64,000 nt of DNA from CALOCY01 sp942491975 (GCA_942491975.1 CALOCY010000004.1:1364001-1428000); one strand, 5' to 3'. Shown: positions 18,034-26,953, numbered from the stretch's first letter. Made by a program: numbers and translations. The notes: generated by a model not told the origin, from the sequence alone.

Positions 18034-21000
18034 ATGTTAAACAAGATTATACATTACGCATTACACAACAGGCTGATTATCCTTGTGGCAACGGTGCTCT
18101 TGCTTATTGGGGGCACGTATACCACATCACGCATGGATATTGATGTATTTCCCGATCTCAATGCGCCCACTGTTGTTATACTGACCGAAGCACACGGGCT
18201 TGCCCCCGAAGAGGTGGAGAAACTGGTCACATTTCCTATTGAAACAGCCATTAACGGGGCCACCGGATTGCGCCGTGTACGCTCCTCTTCAGCCGAAGGC
18301 TTTTCCATTGTGTGGGCTGAATTTGGCTGGGGTATGGACACATACAATGCCCGGCAGATTGTTAGTGAAAAACTGATGACCCTTACCGACCTGCCCGGCG
18401 GGGTAGACCTGCCCATATTGGCCCCCCAATCGTCATTGATGGGTGAAATTATGATTATTGCACTGACGGCTGATGATACATCCCCCATGGATTTACGTAC
18501 CATCGCCGACTGGAACATCCGCACACGCCTTTTATCGGTAAGTGGTGTGGCCCAGATAACCGTGCAGGGGGGTGAATTCAAAGAGTACCAGATACTGGCC
18601 GACCCACACCGTATGCGCTATTACAACGTGAGCATGACAGAATTGATCTCGGCCTGCCAGGGATTGAACGAGAATGCACCCGGAGGTTTCATCAATGAAT
18701 ACGGAAACCGCTATATCGTCCGGGGAATAGTGCGTACCAGCCAAACATCGGAAATGGCGGAATCGGTTATCAAAACGGTGGATAACTATCCGGTAAAAAT
18801 CAGTGATGTTGCTGAAGTGAAAATCGGTGCAGCCCCCCCAATAGGGCTTGCTTCATACAAAGTACAGAATGCTGTTGTAATGACAGTGACCAAACAGCCA
18901 AACATTAATACCCTTGAACTCACCGATGAGCTAAAGGTAGCCCTGGCTGAAATACAAAAGACACTTCCTGAAGATGTAAAAATCCATACCGATATTTTTG
19001 ACCAGTCTCAATTCATCAACGTGGCCGTAAACAATGTACAAAAAGCACTGATTGAAGGGGCTTTTTTGGTGATTATTGTACTGTTCCTCTTTTTGATGAA
19101 CTACCGTACCACCATTATCTCACTGCTGGCTATCCCATTGTCGTTGTTGGTGGCTGTAATTACCCTGAAGTGGATGGGGATCACCATCAATACCATGACC
19201 CTGGGGGGAATGGCCATTGCCATTGGCTCACTGGTTGACGATGCCATCATCGATGTGGAGAATGTATACAAGCGGTTGCGGCAAAATGCATTGCGCCCAA
19301 CAGAAGAGCAGCGCCCGATACTTCAGGTCATCTATGATGCTTCGGTCGAAATCCGTGCATCAATATTTAACGCGACATTGATCATTATCGTTGCATTCAC
19401 CCCGCTGTTTTTCCTTAGCGGGATGGAAGGGCGTATGTTAAAACCACTGGGCATTGCCTACATTGTCTCGCTTTTTGCGTCACTGCTGGTAGCTGTAACA
19501 CTCACACCTGTGCTTTGCAGTTTCCTGCTCACCAATGAGAAACGCCTTCAAAAGCATGAAAAAGGAAGCTGGCTGGAGCGTAACTTAAGGGATTATTATC
19601 ATACATCGCTTGCCCGGATGCTTAATTTCCGCAAACTGGTTGTTTCAATAACGGCTATCCTGGTTATACTTTCTGTTGTATTGTACATTAGTTTTGGCCG
19701 AAGTTTCCTTCCACCATTCAATGAAGGGACACTTACCATCAATGTATCAACCGTTCCGGGGGTCTCGCTCGAAGAGTCGGATAAGATCGGGCAACAGGCA
19801 GAGCAAGCACTACTCTCTATCCCTGAGATTGTAACCATTGAACGCCGTACCGGGCGTGCCGAACTGGCTGAGCACTCGTTTGGGGCAAACACCTCTGAGA
19901 TAGATGCCCCTTTTGTGTTAAAAGAGCGCTCACGCGATGAGTTTCTGAAAGAGGTACGCGAAAAACTGGGTGGCATCACCGGGGCCAATGCCGAAGTGGG
20001 ACAGCCCATCAGCCACCGGATGAACCACATGCTTTCAGGAACCCGCTCAAGCATTGCCATAAAACTGTTTGGCAGCAACCTGGGACAGATGTACGAACTG
20101 GCCAACCGGATAAGAGACAACATCATTGATGTGGAAGGAGTGGCCGACCTTAACGTAGAGCAACAGGTAGAGATCCCGCAGGTACGCATCCGTCCTAAAC
20201 GTACGATGCTGGCAAAATATGGCATCCCGTTCAATGCTTTTTCCGAATTTGTAGATGTAGCATTTGCCGGGGAAAAAATGTCGGATGTATTTGTAGGCGA
20301 ACGCAAGTACGATGTGGTATTGCGCTATGATGATAAATACCGCAACTCTATCGAAGCCATCCGGAATGCCATGATCGACACCGATGATGGCCGTAAAGTC
20401 CCGCTACACTACGTTGCAGATATTGAATCGGTTTCGGGACCTAACACCGTGAGCCGTGAGAACGTGAAACGAAAGATTGTGATCTCTGCGAATGTTGCCG
20501 AGCGTGACCTGCGAAGTGTGGTAAATGACATACAAGACCGGGTTGACGCTACCGTAACATTGCCGGAAGGTTATCATATAGAGTATGGCGGGCAATTCGA
20601 AAGTGAAGCTGCCGCATCGCGTATGCTTACGGTCACCTCACTGCTGGCATTGTTAATCATCTTCATGTTGCTGTATCAGGAATTTAAACAATTGAAACTC
20701 ACCAGTATCATCATGCTTAATCTGCCCCTGGCACTTATCGGGGGAATGATCGCTATCTGGCTCTCATCATCCGTAATCAGCATCCCTGCCATTATCGGGT
20801 TTATTACCCTGTTTGGTATTGCTACCCGCAACGGGATACTGCTGGTGTCACGCTACGAAAACCTTCGTGAGGAGGGGGTCCCGTTACGGGAACGTATATT
20901 GCGTGGTTCTGCCGACCGTCTTAACCCCATCCTGATGACAGCACTTACCGCTGCACTGGCACTTATTCCGTTGGCGCTGGCAGGACAAAAACCCGGAAAC

Positions 21001-21135
21001 GAGATACAAAGCCCGATGGCTATTGTAATTTTAGGTGGGTTACTCAGCTCTACACTACTCAACATTTTTATTGTACCGATAGTGTACGAATGGATAAAAA
21101 AAGAGGAAACACAACAACAAAACACAGCATTATGA
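18034..21135 (+). CDS. Heavy-metal efflux RND pump (CzcA/CusA family)
   Basis: A 1033-residue HME-RND permease with the usual two-fold repeat of six membrane helices and two large periplasmic loops. The fourth helix carries the proton-relay motif GSLVDDAIIDVENVYKRL, with two Asp and one Glu. This pattern differs from both the CusA (DAAIVMIEN) and the CzcA (VDGAV) types, so the metal is uncertain; the His-rich partners suggest a divalent cation such as zinc, cobalt or nickel. It exports metal using proton influx. The stop overlaps the start of the channel gene (ATGA at 21132-21135). Length and motifs indicate an intact pump. Confidence 0.93.
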   Translation: MLNKIIHYALHNRLIILVATVLLLIGGTYTTSRMDIDVFPDLNAPTVVILTEAHGLAPEEVEKLVTFPIETAINGATGLRRVRSSSAEGFSIVWAEFGWGMDTYNARQIVSEKLMTLTDLPGGVDLPILAPQSSLMGEIMIIALTADDTSPMDLRTIADWNIRTRLLSVSGVAQITVQGGEFKEYQILADPHRMRYYNVSMTELISACQGLNENAPGGFINEYGNRYIVRGIVRTSQTSEMAESVIKTVDNYPVKISDVAEVKIGAAPPIGLASYKVQNAVVMTVTKQPNINTLELTDELKVALAEIQKTLPEDVKIHTDIFDQSQFINVAVNNVQKALIEGAFLVIIVLFLFLMNYRTTIISLLAIPLSLLVAVITLKWMGITINTMTLGGMAIAIGSLVDDAIIDVENVYKRLRQNALRPTEEQRPILQVIYDASVEIRASIFNATLIIIVAFTPLFFLSGMEGRMLKPLGIAYIVSLFASLLVAVTLTPVLCSFLLTNEKRLQKHEKGSWLERNLRDYYHTSLARMLNFRKLVVSITAILVILSVVLYISFGRSFLPPFNEGTLTINVSTVPGVSLEESDKIGQQAEQALLSIPEIVTIERRTGRAELAEHSFGANTSEIDAPFVLKERSRDEFLKEVREKLGGITGANAEVGQPISHRMNHMLSGTRSSIAIKLFGSNLGQMYELANRIRDNIIDVEGVADLNVEQQVEIPQVRIRPKRTMLAKYGIPFNAFSEFVDVAFAGEKMSDVFVGERKYDVVLRYDDKYRNSIEAIRNAMIDTDDGRKVPLHYVADIESVSGPNTVSRENVKRKIVISANVAERDLRSVVNDIQDRVDATVTLPEGYHIEYGGQFESEAAASRMLTVTSLLALLIIFMLLYQEFKQLKLTSIIMLNLPLALIGGMIAIWLSSSVISIPAIIGFITLFGIATRNGILLVSRYENLREEGVPLRERILRGSADRLNPILMTALTAALALIPLALAGQKPGNEIQSPMAIVILGGLLSSTLLNIFIVPIVYEWIKKEETQQQNTAL

Positions 21136-22301
21136 GATATTTAATCCTATTATCTGTCATTATACTTTCTGCTTTTACCGTCCAGGCACAAACTGTTGAA
21201 GAGGTACTGGCATCTGTTGTTACCAACAACAAACTGTTACAGGCCGGAAGTTATGAGCTGGAAGCAGGAAAATTGTTAAACCGCACAGGTATTGCCCCTT
21301 CAAACCCACAGGTCGAAATGGGGGTAATGCCGGTAAAGAATGGTGATGGGGAAAAAACGATGTGGGGCGTATCACAAAGCTTCAGTTTTCCGACCATCTA
21401 CCTTAAAAAAATAAAGCTTGCAGAACTGAACAACCAGAAAGCAGAGGTAATGTACCAGGTACTGCGTCAGCAGGTTTTATTGGAAGCCAAAGCATGTTAC
21501 CTGGACATAGTGTATCTCAACCAAATGCACCTGTTGTTGACAGAGCGCTACAACAGCATGCTGCAACTGAAAAACATGCTGGAAAAGCGCATGAAAGAGG
21601 GAGATGCATCCATCCTGGAAGTGAATAAAGCACGGCTTGAACTGGTTCGTTTTCGCAACCAACTCGACATGAACAGAGCAGGGTTGCAGCAATACACCGA
21701 AAAGCTCACCCGCTTAAATGGTGGACAACGGCTAACTGTTGCAGCACAATTGTATCCTGCCGAAGAAGTCGATGATTTTGATACATTGTGGCAGTCAACA
21801 CAGAAGAATGACCCTTTGTTGCACAGCACCACGCTCAATACCAAAATTGCACAGCAACACGTTGGATTAAGCCGTCAGGAGTGGTTGCCCGATATTACCA
21901 TTGGCTATGAGAGTGAGAAAACACCCACCGAGCATTTTACAGGCCCCAAAGTAGGGGTGTCTATCCCGCTGTGGGAGAAGAGAAACACCGTAAAAGCTTC
22001 GAAAGCCAGTCACAAAGCCGCTACAGCACATCTTGAAAATTACACCTTGGAGTTGCGTAGCGTTTTGCTGCAACAACACACAAAAGTATTGGTGCTAAAG
22101 CAGAATATGCTGCAATACAAACAGGTATTGGGTTCACTTAATACCCTTGAGATGCTGAATAAATCGAGGGAGCTGGGGCATATCAGCACCATTGACTACC
22201 TGCAGGAAACTGCATGGCTGTATGATGCCCGTGACCAGGCTATGCAACTGGAAAAAGGGTATTACCAGGAGTTGGCAAAACTGTACCGCTTTAAGCTTTA
22301 A
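21132..22301 (+). CDS. TolC-family outer-membrane efflux channel (CzcC-like)
   Basis: Third component of the tripartite metal pump. I chose ATG 21132, which overlaps the pump stop by 4 bp and gives a clean signal peptide (MRYLILLSVIILSAFTVQAQ). The longer frame from 21090 would bury this signal. The mature protein of about 370 residues shows the repeated amphipathic helical pattern of the outer-membrane efflux family, with long coiled regions rich in Leu, Gln and Lys. It forms a trimeric channel through the outer membrane. The length is slightly below the usual 420. Confidence 0.88.
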   Translation: MRYLILLSVIILSAFTVQAQTVEEVLASVVTNNKLLQAGSYELEAGKLLNRTGIAPSNPQVEMGVMPVKNGDGEKTMWGVSQSFSFPTIYLKKIKLAELNNQKAEVMYQVLRQQVLLEAKACYLDIVYLNQMHLLLTERYNSMLQLKNMLEKRMKEGDASILEVNKARLELVRFRNQLDMNRAGLQQYTEKLTRLNGGQRLTVAAQLYPAEEVDDFDTLWQSTQKNDPLLHSTTLNTKIAQQHVGLSRQEWLPDITIGYESEKTPTEHFTGPKVGVSIPLWEKRNTVKASKASHKAATAHLENYTLELRSVLLQQHTKVLVLKQNMLQYKQVLGSLNTLEMLNKSRELGHISTIDYLQETAWLYDARDQAMQLEKGYYQELAKLYRFKL

Positions 22302-22314
22302 CAAAGCTGCTATC

Positions 22315-22353
22315 TAGTGATCGGGTGATTTCAGGTCATCCGATCATTAAAAA
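22315..22353. repeat. 39-bp palindromic repeat flanking the Lys/Gly-rich gene, left copy
   Basis: Begins TAGTGATC and ends CATCCGATCATTAAAAA, with inverted TGATCGG/CCGATCA arms. A diverged copy with the same ends lies at 23059-23097. The two copies bracket the Lys/Gly-rich repeat gene. Confidence 0.5.
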
Positions 22354-22420
22354 GCGTTCCCACTGCTTTCCATTATCCCCTTTAAAAAGGGATTAACCTG
22401 CCATTTCAAACACGCTTTTT
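22349..22420 (+). terminator. Possible terminator of the metal-efflux operon
   Basis: Arms AAAAAGCGT (22349-22357) and ACGCTTTTT (22412-22420) can pair over 9 bp. An inner ATCCC/GGGAT hairpin lies between them, and the 3' arm ends in a T run. It lies about 50 bp after the channel gene stop. Confidence 0.45.
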
Positions 22421-22569
22421 AAAATCCTATTTTCTTGTAAATCTGGTTTTTAATCATTAACTTGTTACAAACAAAAACAGGAATAAACAGATCTCTTTTG
22501 AAATTACTGCTTAATAGAAGCACGTTGGGTTAATACGTATTTTAATAAACGATTAAAAAAGGAGGAGTT

Positions 22570-22965
22570 ATGGCAGTTAGGAAAAAAATCAAAAAGCGGG
22601 TAGCAGACAGTTGGGGCTCACTAAAAGACAAAGGGAAAGAAGGATGGGATGAGCTGAAGGATAAAGGGAAAGATAAGGGAAAAGGCGGATGGGATGAGCT
22701 GAAGGATAAAGGGAAAGATAAGGGAAAAGGCGGCTGGGATGAGCTGAAAGACAAAGGGAAAGATAAGGGAAAAGAAGGATGGGATGAGCTGAAAGACAAA
22801 GGGAAAGATAAGGGAAAAGAAGGATGGGATGAGCTGAAAGACAAAGGGAAAGATAAGGGAAAAGAAGGATGGGGTGAGCTGAAAGACAAAGGGAAAGGTG
22901 GTTCAGGTTCTCCAAAAGATAAAGGTGGTTTGGGTTCTCCAAAAGGCAAAGATAGAAATGCATAG
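22570..22965 (+). CDS. Lys/Gly/Asp-rich tandem-repeat protein
   Basis: A 131-residue, highly charged protein of unknown function. Residues 25-99 are five near-perfect 15-residue units (GWDELKDKGKDKGKx), encoded by 45-bp repeats at 22642-22866. A degenerate unit and two GSPKDKG-like segments follow. A strong Shine-Dalgarno GGAGGAG lies 2 bp before the ATG, which is unusual in this phylum and supports real expression. No membrane segment or signal is present. The protein is probably disordered and may bind nucleic acid or stress-related partners, like LEA-type hydrophilins, but that is inference. The repeats keep both antisense frames open, which are shadows. Confidence 0.7.
   Translation: MAVRKKIKKRVADSWGSLKDKGKEGWDELKDKGKDKGKGGWDELKDKGKDKGKGGWDELKDKGKDKGKEGWDELKDKGKDKGKEGWDELKDKGKDKGKEGWGELKDKGKGGSGSPKDKGGLGSPKGKDRNA
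22642..22866 (+). repeat. Tandem repeat, 5 units of 45 bp
   Basis: Five in-frame copies encode the 15-residue unit. Units differ at a few synonymous positions (AAGGAT/AAAGAC, GGC/GAA), so they are not newly copied and the peptide has been kept by selection. Confidence 0.9.
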
Positions 22966-23058
22966 GAATCACTCAAAAATAAGGAGACACTGTTTCACAA
23001 GGTGTGTGATTAGGGATTATCTTATAAGGAAAGCATAAAACAACCCGGTTCCGTTTAT

Positions 23059-23097
23059 TAGTGATCCAATAATTCAAATCATCCGATCACTAAAAAA
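23059..23097. repeat. 39-bp palindromic repeat flanking the Lys/Gly-rich gene, right copy
   Basis: Shares TAGTGATC at its start and CATCCGATCACTAAAAAA at its end with the copy at 22315-22353; the middle differs. It lies just upstream of the methyltransferase promoter. Confidence 0.5.
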
Positions 23098-23100
23098 ATG

Positions 23101-23108
23101 TATATTTG
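23101..23108 (+). promoter_or_regulatory. Bacteroidota -7 promoter box TATATTTG
   Basis: Exact TAnnTTTG match 24 bp upstream of the methyltransferase ATG at 23132. A start site near 23114 would leave a short leader. Confidence 0.55.
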
Positions 23109-23131
23109 CCCTGATTAAATTGTAAAATCAT

Positions 23132-23914
23132 ATGGTGCAATCAGGACAAACAGCAGAACGGGTGTCTCATACTGACCCTTCAGATAATTATGTATTTCAA
23201 CGTTCAGTGCTTGCCTATATCAAAGCAGCAGAACTTATTTCGGGCAATGTGCTTGAAATAGGTTGTGGTGAAGGTTACGGGATGAAAATTCTTGCCCCGA
23301 AAGCAACAAAATACACTGCTATTGATAAGTATATCCCTCAACCGGATCAACAGGAGGGCGCATCCAATATTGAGTTTAAAAATATAAAAGTCCCCCCACT
23401 TTCGGAAATTGCTGACAACAGCATTGATTTTGTGGTAACTTTTCAGGTTATCGAACACATTAAAAAAGACCGCTATTTTGTAAAGGAGATTTACCGGGTA
23501 TTGAAACCCGGCGGTAAGCTTATTGTCACAACGCCCAATATCAAAATGTCGCTGACCCGCAATCCCTGGCATGTACGGGAGTATACCGTTACCGGGTTCC
23601 ATCAGCTTTTAATGGCTTCGTTTCAATCAGTGCAGCAATTGGGGGTATTTGGCAATGAAAAGGTGATGGAATATTACCAAAAAAACAAGGAATCAGTAAA
23701 GAAGATCACCCGGTTTGATATTTTGAACCTGCAATACAACCTTCCACGTCAACTGTTACAGATACCTTACAATATCCTGAACAGGATAAACCGAAAGAAG
23801 ATACTTAAAAACAATACCGGCCTTGTTTCGGGTATTACCAAAGATGATTATTTCATTAAAGAGGCTGACGATAACTGTTTTGACCTCTTTTATGTCGCTG
23901 AAAAGAAGGTATAG
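23132..23914 (+). CDS. Class I SAM-dependent methyltransferase
   Basis: A 260-residue Rossmann methyltransferase. Motif I is VLEIGCGEGYG (residues about 42-52), the acidic residue of motif II is AIDKY, and FVVTFQVIEHI plus VLKPGGKLIVTTPN are the later core motifs. It belongs to the Methyltransf_11/UbiE-like group that methylates small molecules or lipids; the substrate cannot be inferred. The C-terminal 100 residues are basic and helical and may contact a polyanion or membrane. It has its own promoter box and converges with the DUF721 gene after 3 bp. Confidence 0.85.
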   Translation: MVQSGQTAERVSHTDPSDNYVFQRSVLAYIKAAELISGNVLEIGCGEGYGMKILAPKATKYTAIDKYIPQPDQQEGASNIEFKNIKVPPLSEIADNSIDFVVTFQVIEHIKKDRYFVKEIYRVLKPGGKLIVTTPNIKMSLTRNPWHVREYTVTGFHQLLMASFQSVQQLGVFGNEKVMEYYQKNKESVKKITRFDILNLQYNLPRQLLQIPYNILNRINRKKILKNNTGLVSGITKDDYFIKEADDNCFDLFYVAEKKV

Positions 23915-23917
23915 CAA

Positions 23918-24208
23918 TTACTTTAAAATCACCTGATCAATCACTGTTACACCCACCTGTTCATTCAGTGCATCACGTAGCCGTTCACGCATCATAAACA
24001 GTTCGTTGCGTATGATTGACGATGTAAGGTGCACAAATAACGTGCGGTTACGTATGTAGATTTTTGAAGTTGCTTTAGCAATGGGACGTCCCATCACTTT
24101 TTCCCACGAATCGACCAGATCCAGCTCATTGAGCTTGCTCCCGATCCTGTTTGCATCAACATACTCTTTGAGTACATCCCCCAGTTTTTGTGTCTTACTT
24201 TTTCGCAT
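23918..24208 (-). CDS. DUF721 (DciA-like) protein
   Basis: A 96-residue DUF721 protein with the family core (VDSWEKVMGRPIAKAT, IRNRTLFVHLTSSIIRNELFM). DUF721 includes DciA, the replicative helicase loader of many bacteria, and this short stand-alone form is the usual Bacteroidota version. It lies 3 bp after recF, so replication and repair genes are coupled here. A helicase-operator role is plausible but not shown for this form. Confidence 0.85.
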   Translation of the reverse strand: MRKSKTQKLGDVLKEYVDANRIGSKLNELDLVDSWEKVMGRPIAKATSKIYIRNRTLFVHLTSSIIRNELFMMRERLRDALNEQVGVTVIDQVILK

Positions 24209-24211
24209 GCC

Positions 24212-25315
24212 CTATTTTGTTTCAACACATCCATCGTTGATTTGAAAAATTTTATAACCTGCCCCCGTCCCGGTAATGATCTGGTCAAGGTGTTCACGGT
24301 TGGTGTCGGTAATAAATATTTGTCCAAAATTATCATCTGCGACCAGTCCTACAATCTGCTCCACCCTTTTCGAGTCCAGCTTATCAAAAATATCATCTAA
24401 CAACAGTACCGGACGTATGCCACTCACCTGCTTGATAAAGTCGAACTGCGCCAGTTTCAGCGCAACCAGATATGTTTTCTTTTGTCCCTGTGAACCCAAT
24501 TTTTTTATGGGATAATCACCCAATTGAAGCACCAGGTCGTCTTTATGGATGCCCACAGTGGTATATTGTGCTGCCCTGTCTTTGGGCATCGATTGTTTCA
24601 ACAGCCCCTCCATGGGTTCTTCATTCAGCTTCGACTCATAAACCAACTGTACAACCTCCCTGCCCTGTGCAATGGTATCATAGTACCGTTGAAAGATGGG
24701 CAGCAATTTTTCTATAAAATCAACACGCTTTGCATGTATACTGTTTCCCAGGTTTATCAATTGATCATCCCACGGCTCCAGCAATTCATAACTAAACCCA
24801 TATCCTTCGGCAAACCGCTTAAGCAGGTTATTACGTTGCAGGAGTGCACGGTTATAGCGTATCAGGTTATCTAAATATTCGCGGTCATACTGCGAAATCA
24901 CACCATCCATAAATTTCCGCCGTTCATCACTTCCGCCAAGTATCAGGTTAATATCTGACGGAGAGATCATTACCAACGGCAGCAAACCAATGTGTTCAGA
25001 AAGCTTTTTGTACTCTTTTTTATTGCGTTTAAACTGTTTTTTCTGTCCTTTTTTTAAGCCACAATTGATCACCTCTTCATTCTCTTTGCGCCAGTACTTC
25101 CCCTGAAGCACCATAAAATCTTCTCCATGCCTGATGTTATGCAATTCTATTACGCTAAAAAAACTTTTGCAAAATGATAAATAGTAGATCGCATCCAACA
25201 AGTTTGTCTTCCCTACCCCATTATTGCCCAAAAAGTAGTTTAGCTTGGGAGAGAATTCCAATTGGGCTTCCTCAAAATTCTTAAAATTGACGATCGACAG
25301 CTCTTTTATGTGCAT
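24212..25315 (-). CDS. recF: DNA replication and repair protein RecF
   Basis: An SMC-like ATPase that helps load RecA at gapped DNA. Walker A is FLGNNGVGKTNLLDA (residues about 28-42), the ABC signature is LGSQGQKKT, and Walker B is PVLLLDDIFDKLD. The N-terminal MHIKELSIVNFKNF is typical. Length (367 aa) is normal. It is not next to dnaA/dnaN as in many bacteria but forms a pair with DUF721, divergent from a TPR gene; this arrangement recurs in Bacteroidota as far as I know. Confidence 0.96.
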   Translation of the reverse strand: MHIKELSIVNFKNFEEAQLEFSPKLNYFLGNNGVGKTNLLDAIYYLSFCKSFFSVIELHNIRHGEDFMVLQGKYWRKENEEVINCGLKKGQKKQFKRNKKEYKKLSEHIGLLPLVMISPSDINLILGGSDERRKFMDGVISQYDREYLDNLIRYNRALLQRNNLLKRFAEGYGFSYELLEPWDDQLINLGNSIHAKRVDFIEKLLPIFQRYYDTIAQGREVVQLVYESKLNEEPMEGLLKQSMPKDRAAQYTTVGIHKDDLVLQLGDYPIKKLGSQGQKKTYLVALKLAQFDFIKQVSGIRPVLLLDDIFDKLDSKRVEQIVGLVADDNFGQIFITDTNREHLDQIITGTGAGYKIFQINDGCVETK

Positions 25316-25338
25316 GGTATTATTTTACAATACTTTGG

Positions 25339-25451
25339 TAAACTTTTCCAAAGCTAAAGTCTTTCAGATGCTAATGATTTGATTTTCAACCACATATCAA
25401 AATCGGACGAACATTGGAAAAGTTCTAATTTTCAGCTATTTACAAAAAAAG
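25339..25451. repeat. Dispersed intergenic inverted-repeat element, copy B
   Basis: A 113-bp element starting with TAAACTTTTCCAAAG and carrying ACATTGGAAAAGTT at 25411-25424 as an inverted partner, then CTAATTTTCAGC and TTTACAAAAAAAG. It matches copy A at 16556-16667 in length and end sequence. It sits in the recF-TPR divergent region. Confidence 0.6.
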
Positions 25452-25645
25452 TAACGAACTATTGATTTTAGAAACTATGGTAAAAATAACGCAGACATTT
25501 AAGATTCACAACCCAAATGCCCTTTTTCGGTTGCTGGCGTACTATTTTATCCCCTTCTGCCATAAAAAACAGATGAAAAGATGATTCCTCTATTTTGTTT
25601 ACCATTTTTATACACAATTTTTACTGCATATATTCGCAAAAAGTT

Positions 25646-25653
25646 TATTTTTG
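25646..25653 (+). promoter_or_regulatory. Bacteroidota -7 promoter box TATTTTTG
   Basis: Matches TAnnTTTG and lies 34 bp before the ATG at 25688. It is the main reason to reject the longer in-frame start at 25595, which would lie upstream of this promoter. Confidence 0.55.
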
Positions 25654-25687
25654 CGTGGAAAATTCGCATAAATCATTCAAAAAAGAT

Positions 25688-26368
25688 ATGTCAAAAAAGA
25701 AAAGGGTACAGGACGACAACCTGATGGAAGTTGAACAAGCGTTAACCAGGACTGAGCAGTTCATCGAAAAAAACCAAAAGATACTGACTATCGTAGTTGG
25801 TGCAATCATTGTTATTGTAGCCATTGTTTTGGGATTTAAAAAACTGTATATGCAACCCATTGAAAAAGAGGCACAGGCACAAATGTATTTTGCCGAACAA
25901 TACTTTGAGAAGGATTCGTTCAATCTAGCCCTCAATGGTGATGGTAATTATCCCGGTTTTTTGGATATCATTGATGACTATGGAATAACCTCATCAGCTA
26001 ATCTGGCCAGCTATTACTGTGGTATTTCGTACCTGCATCTGGGACAGTTTGAAGAGGCTATCGACTATTTAAATGATTTTAAAACCGATGATTTAAACCT
26101 TAATGTCATTACTGCCGGGGCCAAAGGGGATGCCTACCTTGAATTGGGTGAGCAGGAAAAAGCCCTTTTATTTTACAAAGAGGCTACTGCTATTGAAAAT
26201 TCATTTGCCGGACCTATCTATATGCTTAAACTGGGACAGCTTTATGAAAATATGAAGCAGACAGATAAGGCTGTTGAAACATACGAGACACTGAAAGAAA
26301 AATATCCAAACTCAAACGAAGGGCGTTCAGCAGAGAAATATATTGCCCGTGCCAATGCAACAAAATAA
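25688..26368 (+). CDS. Tetratricopeptide-repeat membrane protein (YfgM-like)
   Basis: A 226-residue protein starting MSKKKRVQDD, with a single membrane helix (ILTIVVGAIIVIVAIVLGF, about residues 35-53) and then TPR-type helical repeats outside the cytoplasm. The layout of a short cytoplasmic N-terminus, one helix and periplasmic TPRs matches YfgM-like ancillary chaperone factors of the Sec translocon. The C-terminal units (YMLKLGQLYENMKQTDKAVETYE) fit the TPR consensus. It is transcribed with ribH or just before it, with a terminator between. Specific function is inferred from architecture. Confidence 0.8.
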   Translation: MSKKKRVQDDNLMEVEQALTRTEQFIEKNQKILTIVVGAIIVIVAIVLGFKKLYMQPIEKEAQAQMYFAEQYFEKDSFNLALNGDGNYPGFLDIIDDYGITSSANLASYYCGISYLHLGQFEEAIDYLNDFKTDDLNLNVITAGAKGDAYLELGEQEKALLFYKEATAIENSFAGPIYMLKLGQLYENMKQTDKAVETYETLKEKYPNSNEGRSAEKYIARANATK

Positions 26369-26390
26369 GATGTACAAATCATAATTTTTC

Positions 26391-26417
26391 AATCCCCTCT
26401 TTTCGAGGGGATTTTTT
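26391..26417 (+). terminator. Rho-independent terminator after the TPR gene
   Basis: A 9-bp perfect stem (AATCCCCTC/GAGGGGATT) with a 5-base loop is followed by a T run. It lies 22 bp after the TPR stop and before ribH, so ribH is expressed by read-through or its own promoter. Confidence 0.85.
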
Positions 26418-26440
26418 ATTTTTACAAAAAAACGTTTATC

Positions 26441-26932
26441 ATGGCTACAAAAGATTTATCGGCATACGATATCAATACAGTACCCTCTGCTGAAGGAATG
26501 AAATTCGGCATTGTTGTGTCAGAGTGGAACTATGAAGTTACAGGGGCAATGGCCAGAGGTGCTGTTGACACCTTGAAAAAGCACGGGGTTACTGATGATC
26601 AAATCATCATTAAACATGTCCCGGGAAGTTTTGAACTGACCCTAGGCGGACAGTTTTTTGCCGAATACACCGATGTTGATGCTGTTATTTGCCTGGGATG
26701 TGTTATCCAGGGAGCAACCCGTCATTTCGATTTTGTATGCCAGGGGGTTACACACGGCATTACCGAATTGAACATGAACTACAACATTCCATTTATATTC
26801 GGGGTGCTTACTACCACCAATCAACAGCAGGCTAAAGAACGTAGTGGTGGTAAGCTGGGCAACAAAGGGGACGAAGCAGCTGTTACAGCCATAAAAATGG
26901 TCGCACTTTCAAACAATATGGAGAAGCTTTAA
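26441..26932 (+). CDS. ribH: 6,7-dimethyl-8-ribityllumazine synthase
   Basis: Condenses 5-amino-6-ribitylamino-uracil with dihydroxybutanone phosphate, the penultimate step of riboflavin synthesis. The family motifs are complete: FGIVVSEWN (aromatic substrate stack), VPGSFELTLGG (phosphate site), and GCVIQGATRHFDFVC with the catalytic His in RHFDF. Length (163 aa) is normal for a shell-forming synthase. No FMN riboswitch precedes it, in keeping with its separation from the other rib genes. Confidence 0.97.
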   Translation: MATKDLSAYDINTVPSAEGMKFGIVVSEWNYEVTGAMARGAVDTLKKHGVTDDQIIIKHVPGSFELTLGGQFFAEYTDVDAVICLGCVIQGATRHFDFVCQGVTHGITELNMNYNIPFIFGVLTTTNQQQAKERSGGKLGNKGDEAAVTAIKMVALSNNMEKL

Positions 26933-26953
26933 CCTGTATTTGTTTACCGGAGT

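Noticed and set aside
22642..22866. CRISPR-like array of regular 45-bp repeats
   Set aside because: The repeats are contiguous, have no unique spacers, and are in-frame codons of a Lys/Gly-rich protein.
22542..22976. Long antisense frames (144 and 127 codons) over the repeat gene
   Set aside because: They arise because the 45-bp repeat keeps all frames open; the sense gene has the strong Shine-Dalgarno site and natural start.
25595..25687. Longer N-terminus of the TPR protein
   Set aside because: It would start before the -7 promoter box and adds a low-quality extension; ATG 25688 is preferred.
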